Shown: piece by piece, positions 1 to 10,508 of the stretch | Layout: each line of letters begins with the position of its first letter | How positions within the stretch are numbered: the stretch's first letter is position 1 | Assembly (NCBI GenBank): GCA_947568835.1 | Contig: OX387606.1 | Span: forward strand, 8,618,001-8,682,000 | DNA length: 64,000 bases | Direction of reading: 5' to 3' | Source: Protonemura montana | Lineage: Eukaryota; Arthropoda; Insecta; Plecoptera; Nemouridae | Notes under the pieces: generated by a model | What the model was told of the DNA's origin: nothing | The model's input: the letters and a program-made list of their open reading frames with translations, nothing else | The model's database searches: none | Translations under genes and position numbers: made by a program

Positions 1-91
1 AACAAATTATTATCAAATAGCAACAAACGGTATTTAAACAAAAACCATTCAAACTTTAAAAATGAACTCTATAACTATGAGATCGCCTTAG

Positions 92-3000
92 GTCGGGCGT
101 GCTGGTCGTGCAGGATTGGGAGCATTGGGAGAGAGCTTCCTGATGTGCAAACGAGTTGACGCCAAGCGCATCGGTGAGCTGCTCATGTCGAACATGGACG
201 AGGCCAACAGCAACCTCCACGTCGACCATGCGCGAGGAATGCTCAACCTGGTGCTTAGTGCCATCTGTAAGAAATTCACTAATATTGATTGTCAAAAAAC
301 AAAAGCGTGGAGTCATTTTTACAAGCCATAAGACACGAAAATAACTGTCGTGCGTTCCTCTCTCTTTCCTAATTACTACCGAACGGTTTGGCGTGTTGGA
401 AACACCGGTTCTCGTTAGATCACCGAAGTTAAGCAACACTGAGCTGAGTCAGGTATTGAATGGGTGACCATTATACACATGACCAGTTCTGTTCGGGAGA
501 GAGGTTGGAGGGATGAAAGTTAGTACAGCAACTTCATTCGCCTTGCTTATCAACCTCTCGACAGCATGGATATGTGGAGGAATCCTGCTGTTCGAGTTGT
601 ACCGTCCTTCGGAAGGGACGTGAAGCCGGTGGTCCCCTTGGTGCTTTTCGACAGGAGTAGGCTACGTGCCGGCACCGGGTTTCCCCTTCTCCCTTCTAGG
701 CTAGGTTAGGTTCATCATCATCCTCATCATCATCCACTCATTCACCGACGCCATTAGACCAGTGCCGCAGGGCCAGTTGTCAAAACAGTGCGTCGTTAAA
801 CACCACAAATAATAATAATAATAATTTCCTAATTACTAAGCAAATTTTTTCATGGTAGTATTTCTGTGTGCCCAAAAAAATTCTTCTTAGTCAACGAGAC
901 TGTCTCTCAGTGGCAAGTATTAGTACAATGAAATTATTACTATTCAAAATATTGATAGATATAAATCAATCGTTGAGGTTAGTGTTAATAAAGATAAATT
1001 GACGTATACCAGTCTCAAATGCGAGTAATCTGTAAAAAATAACAAAATAACATTTCTCAACACTTGAAGTGACCCGTGACGCCATTTTATTTTTCGTCGG
1101 TATAGCAGTCAGTGCTCGTGATTTTTCGTGAAGACAGTTTAACATAAGCGCTGAGATCTGACTACCTATAAACCAAATGCTAAAATATTTTATGTCTCAC
1201 CAGGCCTTGGCATTGCGACCACTCGCTGGAAAATCCACGCTCTCACCAGATGCACGCTTCTACAGACACAGGCCAACAAGTTGGAGGTAGATGCGTGCAA
1301 GCTGGCGGATAACTGCATCGATGCCCTGTTCAAGCTGGGAGCTGTGAGGACAGCAGAGATTTCTGCTGAGTTGAGTGTTTTGGACATCAACCTGACTATT
1401 CGAATGTCGTCCAGCATGGACAGTGACAATCCTCTGGAGACTACGCAGACTGGCAACATGATGGACTCAAGACATGCCAATATCAAGCAGAAGGTTGTGA
1501 TCAAGAATAACACGGAACTGATTACCAGCCGGCTAGGAAGGGCTGCCTTGAAAGGTTTGTGGCTGGGTTCAAATTTGTGTGCGTTTTTCTATTTATTAAT
1601 TTGATTTATTTTTTAAGGTTTTATGGAAACAATTCACATGAATAAACCAAGTTATGGTATGGTGTAAACTAAATTACAAATTCTTCGATGGTTTCGATGT
1701 CTCAAGAGACATTTCTTCAGGGATTGAAGTTTCTGTTATCAGTAACTTCTCCAGGCAGGTTGTTTTAGCACCTGATATTAACCTGATTTTATTTCAAATA
1801 TATTTACCTACTGATGCATGTTGATTTTGGCTGTATATTTGATCTGATTTCTTGCATGCCAACTGTCCAATCATTTGGTGAGCTTTTAACAACACATGTT
1901 GAGAGCCATTGTCTAGTCAAGTACATTATCACTATTACAAATTTTAGAGTATTTCAAATTCTGATTTTTTCATATTCCAATTTAGAATACTTGAGATGGC
2001 CAGGTTATTTTATTATTGTGATTGCTACCACGCTCTCAAAAATGTGTACCTACTCGCAACAAAAAATTCTCAGTTTGGGAAGAAAGTTTTGAGTAATATT
2101 TAAAATTCTATTCCTTAGATAAACTGGATCAGAAATATTTGTTTGGACAAATTTGTAAATTATTTAGAAACAGAATGTATGCCAAATGTGTAAGGGATTC
2201 ATCAATGCATTGAATAAAAATGTTCCAGGAAGCATCGAGCTCAACCAGGCTCGGGTGATGTACGAAGATCTACGCAAGGCGCAGACATCGTTTGTCTGTC
2301 TCTCTTACCTACACATCCTGTACCTGGTGACTCCATACAACTTATCTGAGCAGATTGCTCCTATCAACACTATCTACTTCAGAGCTGTGAGTGATGCATT
2401 ACATGGATATCAACAATAGATTCTGTACTTTTATTATTAGGAACAATAATAACCTCCTAAAAATTAGTATTGATAATAAAATACTTGGTCCATTGGAATC
2501 ATTAGCAATTTATAGACTATTTACCCGATTCTGTACTCCTTTTTAAATAATTCAAATTTGTTTAATTTGTTTTAGCTAGAAGGGCTTAACAAGAAAGACC
2601 TGCTTACATCTCGCATTCTGGGAATTGACGAAGGAGCCATGGCTTCTCTCATGAGAGGCCAAAAGATCAAGGTATAATTTCTCAGAAGTTAACGTAATTT
2701 TTCTTCTAAAGTGCTCATTGTTTTAATGCATTGTTCTGTCTATTTTTACAAGGGCGTTCCGGACAGAGTCATAAAGCGTTTCTACGTTACTTTGATGCTC
2801 AACGATCTGTGGGAGCAGAAGTCTTCATGGGAAGTAGCTAATAAATTCCAGATATCGCGGGGATTTGTACAGAGTTTGATGACGTCAGCGTCGGCATTTG
2901 CGTCGTGCGTATCCAGGTTCTGCGAGGTATGAACGCCAACTGTTAATTTTCTAACTTGCTTGTGTACCAGAGGTCTGTTATTGATATTGTGCCCACGGAT

Positions 3001-4488
3001 TTGTGCTGCAGGAGCTGGAGGAGATGTGGTGTTTCAAGGACATCTTGGGCAACTTTACGCAGCGGCTTGCTCATTGCTGCTCTCTGGAACTGTTGCCACT
3101 CATGGACCTACCAGCAGTGAAAAAAGTGAGGACACTAACGCCATCTTCTAAACATATTCTAACTAGTTTATACTCACAGAGTTTTTGGTTTCTCTGGTGA
3201 TTCTGGTGAGCTAGACTGGAAAAATGTGCAACCGAACCGGGATACAAACCCAGGACCTCCCAATTGCCAGTCGGGTGCTCCAACTGAGCTATCCGGGCAC
3301 ACATATTCCTGTTTTTGCCGGGTGGATTAAGGGATCCCCTCGAGGGGGAAGAGGTGGAGGTGACTCGTAATGACGAGTTCTTAGCAACTCTATGATGAGA
3401 TGTTAATTTAATGACCACAGGACAGAACGTCTGTCTCCATTCCGCAAATCCCGTTCTGTATCTCGAAAGATTTGGGTTGTTGCAGATTTTTTGTTTTACT
3501 CGTTTTTGATTTATTGTATTGGCAAGATTTTTGTCAATGATTGACTTGAGAAATCTTGAGTGAGGTTATGAGTAGGTTTTCTTAAAAGTGGCTCCTTTTT
3601 TCTATGAAATGAGATTTGATGATGCTTTTGCACTGGTTCTGTCACAACCAGAAATACTTTTACTAATAGCCTGATGAATTTAATTTAGGAGATACTAAAA
3701 TTACTTATAATTAACACTTGATAATTCTCATCCATTCCTTCCTCTACTTGAATGACAGTTGAATTAATTGATTTCTCTACAGGGTCGAGCCAAGCAACTG
3801 TACAATGCTGGTTACAAGTCAATTATGGACGTTGCCAAAGCTGATCCATCTGTACTAGTCTGTGAAATTAATCCGCTTCCGATAAGGATGGCTCATCAAA
3901 TTGTTGCTGCTGCCAAAGTGAGCACAAACATATTGCAAATATTGATCTACGATGGATAATTGTTGTGGTGAGGAAAGAGAGATAGGGCGCAACACACAGG
4001 AGAAGAAAATTGCTGTCAAGTCGTGCACTTACCTGTAAAGAAATTTCAAGAATTTCCAAAAGTTTTAACGTTTTGGCATGTTTGCTTTGTTATTGTTATC
4101 AACTTATCTCATAACAATGACAAATTTAACATGTCAAAATCTTTAAATTTTTGGAAATTCTAGAAATTTCACGGTAAGTGCACCATGTGACACCAATTTT
4201 CTTCTCCGGTGAGTTGCACTCCATCTCTTTTTCCTTCTTCACCTCAACAACTATTTACATATTGGCGTTGAAACCATTCCCTAACATTCATTAGCCCAAT
4301 TTTAATTTTAATATTTAAACAAATTTTCTCTCACCACTGCCTTTAAATTGATAATCTTAATGATGATCTTCCTAATTAAAAAAAAATGTTATCAGATGCT
4401 GTTGCTGGAAAAAGTTGAAACCCTTCGAGAGGACGCTGCTGACGCTATTGAGGTTTTAGCTATGGGGGAAGCATTGAAGTTTGATTAA
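92..4488 (+). CDS. HELQ: HELQ, DNA repair helicase (3' part; gene starts upstream of window)
   Basis: HELQ is a superfamily 2, 3'-5' DNA helicase of the POLQ-like/Mus301 group that acts in the nucleus on stalled forks and in double-strand break repair. Eight exons are visible: 92-266, 1204-1554, 2229-2386, 2576-2671, 2753-2926, 3012-3125, 3783-3917, 4396-4488. All have AG/GT borders and stay in frame (431 residues plus stop). The first exon begins with VGRAGRAG, helicase motif VI (QxxGRAGR). The winged-helix and ratchet regions follow. The helix-hairpin-helix segment [18 protein letters not shown] near the end is nearly diagnostic of HELQ rather than POLQ. The N-terminal region and motifs I-V lie outside the window. 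The protein ends KFD at 4486-4488. Introns hold a 5S SINE, a tRNA-derived repeat and a fold-back element. HELQ is preferred to POLQ because no polymerase domain follows. Confidence 0.93.
379..824 (+). mobile_element. Complete 5S-rRNA-derived SINE (SINE3 type) with target site duplication
   Basis: The first ~110 bases (about 379-490) read as a diverged 5S rRNA. They contain the internal pol III control region around GAAGTTAAGCAAC (A box) and TGGGTGACC (C box). The body includes the block CCTTCGGAAGGGACGTGAAG followed by CCGGTGGTCCCC, similar to a conserved body segment in several invertebrate SINE families. The tail is a short AAT repeat (808-824). The element is flanked by a perfect 14-bp direct repeat, TTTCCTAATTACTA, at 365-378 and 825-838, which marks target-primed insertion. 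It sits in a HELQ intron in the sense orientation. The preserved target duplication suggests a fairly young copy. Confidence 0.9.
3231..3298 (-). repeat. tRNA-derived SINE head or tRNA-Ala-like pseudogene
   Basis: Read on the minus strand this begins GCCCGGATAGCTCAGTTGG, a typical acceptor plus A box. An anticodon arm with a CTGGCAA loop (anticodon GGC, Ala-like) follows, then a T arm with GGGTTTGTATCCC (B box). The 3' acceptor strand pairs imperfectly with the 5' side, so a functional tRNA is unlikely. Flanking sequence on both sides may belong to the same SINE. It lies antisense in a HELQ intron. Confidence 0.6.
3957..4255. mobile_element. Fold-back / MITE-like element, ~300 bp, nearly continuous palindrome
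   Basis: The left arm (about 3957-4090) and right arm (about 4120-4255) are inverted copies. Shared blocks include GAGAAGAAAATTG, GTGCACTTACC and AGAATTTCCAAAA, each found in inverted form on the other arm. The inner sequence TTTGTTATTGTTAT / ATAACAATGACAAA continues the stem, so the whole unit folds around about position 4107. No coding capacity and no clear target duplication were found. It lies in the last HELQ intron. Confidence 0.65.
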
Positions 4489-4685
4489 AAGCTATTAAAA
4501 GCATAACAATTCCTAGTCCATTTATAAAATAGAATATTTAGAAACTGCACAACATTGGGGGCTTTTACCACAACTGTGATATCAAAACTCAGTGGTGATA
4601 TATTAATCCAAATGTGATGAAACTACATTAAACATCCAAGCTAGAAGATCTTATAAACTTAGTACTTGTTTGTATATAACTAAAT

Positions 4686-4691
4686 AATAAA
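4686..4691 (+). terminator. Candidate poly(A) signal of HELQ
   Basis: Canonical AATAAA about 200 bases after the HELQ stop codon and about 200 bases before the EMG1 start. Confidence 0.6.
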
Positions 4692-4755
4692 CATTTTCTA
4701 AGTAACTTCTTTGTGTTCTCATTCTAAATAAGTAGTGCCAAGAAAATTGTTATAC

Positions 4756-4832
4756 GACGGGGTTGAAGGGAAGATTTGAATCTCGCGGTGTTACATAACC
4801 AAGGTTATTTACATTTAACCACTGATCGACTT
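4756..4832 (-). repeat. tRNA-like repeat (B box GATTCAAATC)
   Basis: On the minus strand a tRNA-like order is visible: an A-box-like GATCAGTGGTTAAATG, then a short anticodon-like stem, then GAGATTCAAATCTTCC as B box and T arm. Acceptor pairing is poor. It is best read as a tRNA-derived SINE fragment. It fills most of the short gap between HELQ and EMG1. Confidence 0.45.
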
Positions 4833-4892
4833 AACACGTGTTGGTATAGCGATTTAAACGAGTTTACGAGTTATTAGTCTACTTGCATTGCG

Positions 4893-6669
4893 ATGGGGAA
4901 ACGCAAATTGAATGCTAGCAAAGAGACTGAGTTTGAATTTCAACCGAAATCAAAGCATCTCGTTGTAAAACATTTGAAGAATCAAGAAAAGCGGTTAATA
5001 GTCATACTTGCAGACGCACAGTTGGAGTCTGTGAAGGTAAGTGTGGTTAGAGCTGACCAAAGAGCTTACGACTGTATATCTATGGTGAAGAGAAACGAAC
5101 ACCAATCATAGCTTCAAACATAACAACAAGTAATCGCTGTATATTTTTAATTTCATCATTCATAGGTGGGAAACTCATTCGAATTGTTGAACAGCGATGA
5201 TCATGTCGGCATATTAAAGCACAATGATCGCGCTCCTGGTTCGTGTCGTCCCGATATTGCACATCAATGTCTTCTTATGCTGATGGACAGCCCGTTGAAC
5301 AGGGCGGGTCTGTTGCAGGTATGATAGAGCCTAGCTTCTAAATGCAAGAACGTTTTACAACAGAGTTTTTTTTCGACTTGTTTAAAATGAAGTAAATATT
5401 TCAAATGTTCTAGAATCAAGTCCGTTTTCTTTTTTTATTCAGGTCTACATTCACACAGAAAAGAATGTTCTAATAGAAGTAAACCCACAGACAAGAATAC
5501 CTCGAACTTTTAAAAGATTTGCAGGGTTAATGGGTAAGTTGGCTTAGCCATTACCATAGAATAAGGGTATGGTTACTCTACCCTACTCTTTGGTATGGGA
5601 TCCTTTATCTCTGGTATGGGCATGTATAGGTGTCCATACCTAAAGGCTAGAAATATTCTACTAAATTCCTTTTTTTGTGTTGCAGTTCAGCTCCTACATA
5701 AGTTTGCTGTAAGAGCAACAGAAGGATCAGTAAAATTAATGAAGGTGATAAAGAATCCAGTCACGCAACACTTGCCAGTTGGCTGCCGCAAAATTGGAAC
5801 ATCTTTCACAGGAACTATGGTATCTGATCTTAAGGATATTGTACCGGCTGACGAACCAATTGTAATTGTTATTGGAGCAAAAGCTCATGGAAAGGTAAGA
5901 GTTACTTTTATGACTTTCCACACTACTAGAATTTTGAAAAGGAAACTATCTGAAGAATTTGTAACAACTACTTTTTTATTTGCATTAGAGTGAGCACTTT
6001 AGGATTAGCTTCTAAAATTCATGTTAGATTGTTGGTTTTATTCATTTATAAGCTAGGAGTGAAACCTACTCAATGACATTTGACGGTGTCATTTTTGGCC
6101 ACCTCGGAAGCAGCTGTATCTTTTTTCAAACATTTAGAATTTTGAGACCGAGTGCATCTCTAGCTTAGATGCCGTTTATGTTAGACTTACCATCCGCCAA
6201 GCCATTCTTTCGTCTCTCGATAAATCTCTCTCGATAGCTTATTATTCAAGTCCCATAAGAGCCCATGCTGAATTTGAATCACATCACGGACATGCTAATT
6301 CAAGGCGCGAGCAAATTTTCATTTTTGTACTGAACAGCCATTGGGTTTTCATTTTTAGTCATAGTTCTACAAGAATAGGTGTAAAACAATGTGGCCCCTT
6401 GCTAATTTGCTAACAGACCATTTACCATCGGTATTCCTTGCAAAAATATTTAAAAAAATAGTATTTATGAGAGCTAACATTGTTTGTTAGTGTTAATCCC
6501 ACATAGTAATTAAATACTATTACAACAATTCTAATTTGGTTTTCCTTCATTTCAGGTTGAGGAAGACTACACTGAAGAATGCATTTCAATCAGTGGATAT
6601 CCATTGTCGGGTGCGCTTACCTGCGCTAAAATATGCACTGCTTTTGAACATGTATGGGGGTGCGTCTAA
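4893..6669 (+). CDS. EMG1: EMG1/NEP1, 18S rRNA pseudouridine N1-methyltransferase
   Basis: EMG1 is a SPOUT-fold methyltransferase of the small-subunit processome. It methylates a pseudouridine of 18S rRNA in the nucleolus and is essential for 40S assembly. Five exons (4893-5036, 5166-5318, 5443-5533, 5686-5894, 6556-6669) join in frame to 236 residues plus stop, close to the usual ~245. Diagnostic blocks in order are [32 protein letters not shown], the V-QLLHKF segment, [10 protein letters not shown] and [15 protein letters not shown] near the C terminus (cofactor-binding knot). The start ATG at 4893 opens a short basic N-terminal tail (MGKRKLN), as expected. The gene is complete. Confidence 0.97.
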
Positions 6670-7013
6670 TCTCTAAAGTAAGAAACACCTCCGTATACAT
6701 ATTCTTTGTACTTGTTTGTATCTCATTAATCATTCTCTGACTTAAGCAAATTATGTGCCTACCCAACCATTTGCTTTGGTTATATTTCATTAAAACAATT
6801 TAAAAAAATTTGAAGTATGAAAAAAGCTAAATTAAAGAAATAATAATCAATCCATATAGTTTAGTAAAGCTAGACAGTTCTATGAACTTTTTATCTTTGC
6901 CTTGTCATCATTTATCTTGGTTGTAACAAACATCAGTTTAGGTGAACTATCCACAAAAGAGTTACGAATTATTAATACAGCCAGCAAAGATTTAATTTAT
7001 AAAAGTTGAACTG

Positions 7014-7019
7014 AATAAA
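7014..7019 (+). terminator. Candidate poly(A) signal of EMG1
   Basis: AATAAA 345 bases after the EMG1 stop. The opposing MFSD9 signal begins 9 bases further on, so the two 3' UTRs probably abut or overlap. Confidence 0.6.
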
Positions 7020-7027
7020 TTTTATGT

Positions 7028-7033
7028 TTTATT
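7028..7033 (-). terminator. Candidate poly(A) signal of MFSD9
   Basis: TTTATT on the plus strand is AATAAA on the minus strand, about 410 bases beyond the MFSD9 stop. Confidence 0.5.
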
Positions 7034-7439
7034 ATTAAAAAAAGACAACGTTAGTTTGGTGCAATCACAGTTCTGTTCCATGCATGACATTGCATTTTAA
7101 ATATGTGTTTCAAATTAGTTCCAAAGCTATTCTTTATCCTATGGTATGGAAATATCAGTGAGAAACTTTTGGGATGACTTACAATTTCAACATTTGACTG
7201 ATTACTATTTACAAATCGTGTAAGAGAATGCATGCAGCACGGAGTCTAGGTCGAGGAATTGTGAAATAAACTGAACATTTTATGATAATCGGATCAGATG
7301 TACAGTGTGCAATAGAACACAAAAAAACCTTGAAGACATAATACTTGGTTACTTATTTAGGGCTGGATAAATCAAAGATTCCATTCATTCAACCGGCATT
7401 AGTTGAACAGTTACTGTACCATTCACTTTGCCATTCCAG

Positions 7440-9666
7440 TTACTGCTTCCTTTTCACCTCTTTTGGATATCTGAAGATAATTCCTGATATACTAGCTCCA
7501 AGTACTGCTCCTGCCACTGATAGCATTGATATACCGGCAGAACCGTAAATATCTCTTGTAAAGCCAGCACATATTGGAGAGACTAATCTGGCAACTGACG
7601 ATAAGCTTCCCAGAGTTCCGATTATAGACCCCTTCATGCTGGCATCCGTACGTTGCAGCACTGTTTCGGTCTTGATAATTCGAAGCAAGGAATTACAAAT
7701 ACACATAGGAACCATGCACAAAATGAATACTGCTATGTTTGTTGCCAAACTTATGCAGACTAGCGACACTGAGAGGACTAGAAAACCGTGGAAGATTTGA
7801 AGATCACGGTTTTTTGTGTTGCTGTATAATTTATCGAAATATTTTATGGAAAATCCTGAAGCTGATCCAACGAGACCTGTAAAATTAACAGAGGTTTAAC
7901 ATTTATTCATTATATTTATGTATTCGGTCATGATATACTTACACTAAAATCAGGCTGTGGGTAGTCATTGTACTTACCTTGAAATGATATTGTATATCCA
8001 ATCCATTTAGGAGACAATAGGAACTTGTCTTGAATGGTTATGGAGTATTCGGAGAAGAACACAGACATGACAAATCCAAGAAGGAAAGTTAACAGGAAAA
8101 TATCCCAGTAGCGAGGCCAGTCGATGCTCGTCAGGTTTTGAACTGCGCTCAACATCTCATTCTTTGTTGCTTTCTTTTTATTGCTGTCATCTAGCTGCTT
8201 CTTACCTTGGTCTGGTATGAGAAAGTAGACTATTCCTGGAATCAGAATACAAATTCATTTTGGTACTAACACTGTATGTTTAACTGTCTTGAACCATAAC
8301 TGTCAAGTTTGTCCGACTCCATTACTCCATTAGTCGATGCTTTCAAATATTATATAACATAAATTTGTCTGAAATTCAAATGAAACTCCAATAACTTCTA
8401 AGAAATTCTCTCTTTACAAGCTTAGTGCTTGATATAACAAATGAAGAAACTCTCATCACCATGTGTTCTTACATCCATGCAACCAATCTCTAAGACCTAA
8501 TTTTTTAATGCTGGTCTGTAATAATATGGCATTTAGAACATCCATGTGCTCTCCAAGTAATTTTATTAAAGGATCCCTCTACTTGCATACCTGCATTTAG
8601 CACAAAGATGAGTGCTACCAAGTAGCAGACGTAAGTGAAGCCATTGTCGAACTCCACTAAATGACCGCCAATGATCGGTCCAATAATGAATCCCGTCCCG
8701 GAGATGGCGCTGACTCTACCCGATGCTTCTGTTTGACGAGGTTCAGAAACCAAGTCCGATACCAGCGCTCTGCATAGAGTCTGGGTGTGCTTTAACAAAC
8801 CTTTTAAAAGTCAAAGATATTTTACACTGCGTTAGAATCGTGCCGTTGCTGCCTAGGCATCTGCTTTGCAAAATACTTACCAAGTAATATCCTCGAAATG
8901 AAGACTAGAGTTACAGAAGCGGCAAACCCGAGTAGAAAATAAGAAAGTGCACAGACAGGCAGTGTGAGTAAGAGAGTTGTTTTTCGCCCTCGAACGTCGC
9001 TCCAGCTACCCTGAGAAAAACAAATCGGAAGTAAGAACCCAGTAATAGTTACGAGCGTATTTTTCGTGTTTTTGAAGGGTTGGTTTTGTATCCCGATTGG
9101 GGTGGCTACTTGATGCATTCGGCACAGCTTCCCGGAACAGGTAAATAGTACCTACTACATTTTTTCATTGTTCATTTAAATCAGATAGTATTTTTTTGGA
9201 GAAACTTCTTTAATTACACTATAAAAAACCAAAAATAAAAAATTCCAATTTGACCACATATCATTCTTCCTCTTATCGTTACACCGGTCTTTAACCAGCA
9301 AAAACAAGCTTCAATAAGTAAGGCAGTGCTCTTTTTTTAATGTTGTGCATTGCCATAAATGAAATGCAGGTGGTGAAGTCCATGGTTCAGGTCAAAGAAT
9401 AAATCAGGAAAACGTACGACGATCGGTCCGGATACTAGCTGTAGTCCAGAGTATAGCGACATCAAGAGCCCGCTGACAAGGTGAGTAACACCCATCGAAC
9501 GCAGGTGAGTCATAAACAGAGGGATCGCCACGCTCACCGCGAACAAGTCCTTTGGAAGAAACAAGCTGTCATGCATAGACTTGATCATGACTGCACAAAA
9601 TTGATTATAGATTGAATTTAGGTACTTGAAATTTTTCTTACCAAAAATGCTACAAGACAGATCCAT
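7440..9666 (-). CDS. MFSD9: MFSD9-like major facilitator superfamily transporter
   Basis: This is a 12-transmembrane MFS membrane protein whose substrate is not established for the family. Minus-strand exons in coding order are 9642-9666, 9418-9590, 8881-9010, 8591-8800, 7978-8235 and 7440-7876. They join in frame to 410 residues plus stop (human ~474). The MFS signature between TM2 and TM3 is GSWSDVRGRKTT. The segment KHTQTLCRALVSDL and the TM5 motif GFIIGPIIGGHLVEF match MFSD9 more closely than other MFS families. A charged cytoplasmic loop (GKKQLDDSNKKKATKNE) separates the two six-helix halves. The chosen ATG at 9666 gives a short N terminus before TM1. A further upstream start cannot be excluded. 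The gene converges on EMG1. Confidence 0.88.
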
Positions 9667-10508
9667 TTTACTGACTTTTCACTCATATTTAAGCTATGGA
9701 ATTTTGTTTTAAATGTCTAACATTCATAAATGACTTGGACACAAGCAGCTGATTTTCAAGTAGGCATTTTGCACTATCACTTTATTTTATCACAAGTGTT
9801 ATCATCACAATACAGTACAGTGCTCAGAATATAACAAACTTTAATTATGAATAAAAATCAAGGTGAGATGTAGAAATTGTCACAGTGGCAGGTTCATGTG
9901 TGGACTATGTTTGTGTTTTTTGCTGTATAAATGATTACATAACTTTGATTAGCTTATAAAAAATGTAATTGAACAACAGTCAGCAAATAGCATTGCCTTG
10001 AAGGACAAATAAATTATTCAGAATGTATATAGGCTCCAGATGATCCAACATTTTTCACCAAATATCTACATGGGTATGAGATGAGAGAAATGAGAAAGTG
10101 TGTGGTTGGTAGCAGGTTTCTTGACAAATATAGCAATCTAGACTAGACTAACCTTCTTGAGTCTGACTCACAAGGTCGTTTGCTTTGCTTGGAGGCTTGA
10201 GCTCAGGCTTGAGTCATCATCCTCACTACATGCTTGCTCACATTCCTGCACTGCTGTGAATACCACCTGTGGAATATATTACAATGTGTGTCCTGCTTAA
10301 AAATGTCACAAATAGTATTTGGCATGCTTTTAACATTTTGTGCAGCGACAATAGTGGCTTAGTGAAGAAATCAAAGCTTAAGGTATGGTTTGGTACATTT
10401 TCTTGAATTTTAAAATTTAATTGGCGATTTGATACCAAATTTGGAACAAATTACGACATTTGTTGAGTAGGAACGGTTTCAGATGTTCTTAAAGTAATGT
10501 TTTTTTAG
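9667..10508. other. Divergent intergenic region; holds an unsupported minus-strand exon-like ORF
   Basis: This lies between the MFSD9 start (minus) and the first recognised SWAP70 exon (plus), and should hold both promoters and the missing SWAP70 first exon. I could not find that exon (expected to encode a helical segment ending just before VLTANIGTLLDLYG). One minus-strand segment, 10168-10266, follows a decent TTCCACAG acceptor and encodes 32 residues with an acidic/serine run (CSEDDDSSLSSS) before a stop. Nothing else supports it as a gene. Confidence 0.35.

Noticed and set aside
377-490. A functional 5S rRNA gene
   Set aside because: The sequence is diverged from 5S rRNA and is fused to a SINE body with a tail and target duplication.
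3231-3298. A functional tRNA-Ala gene
   Set aside because: Imperfect acceptor pairing and an intronic SINE-like context. Better explained as a tRNA-derived repeat.
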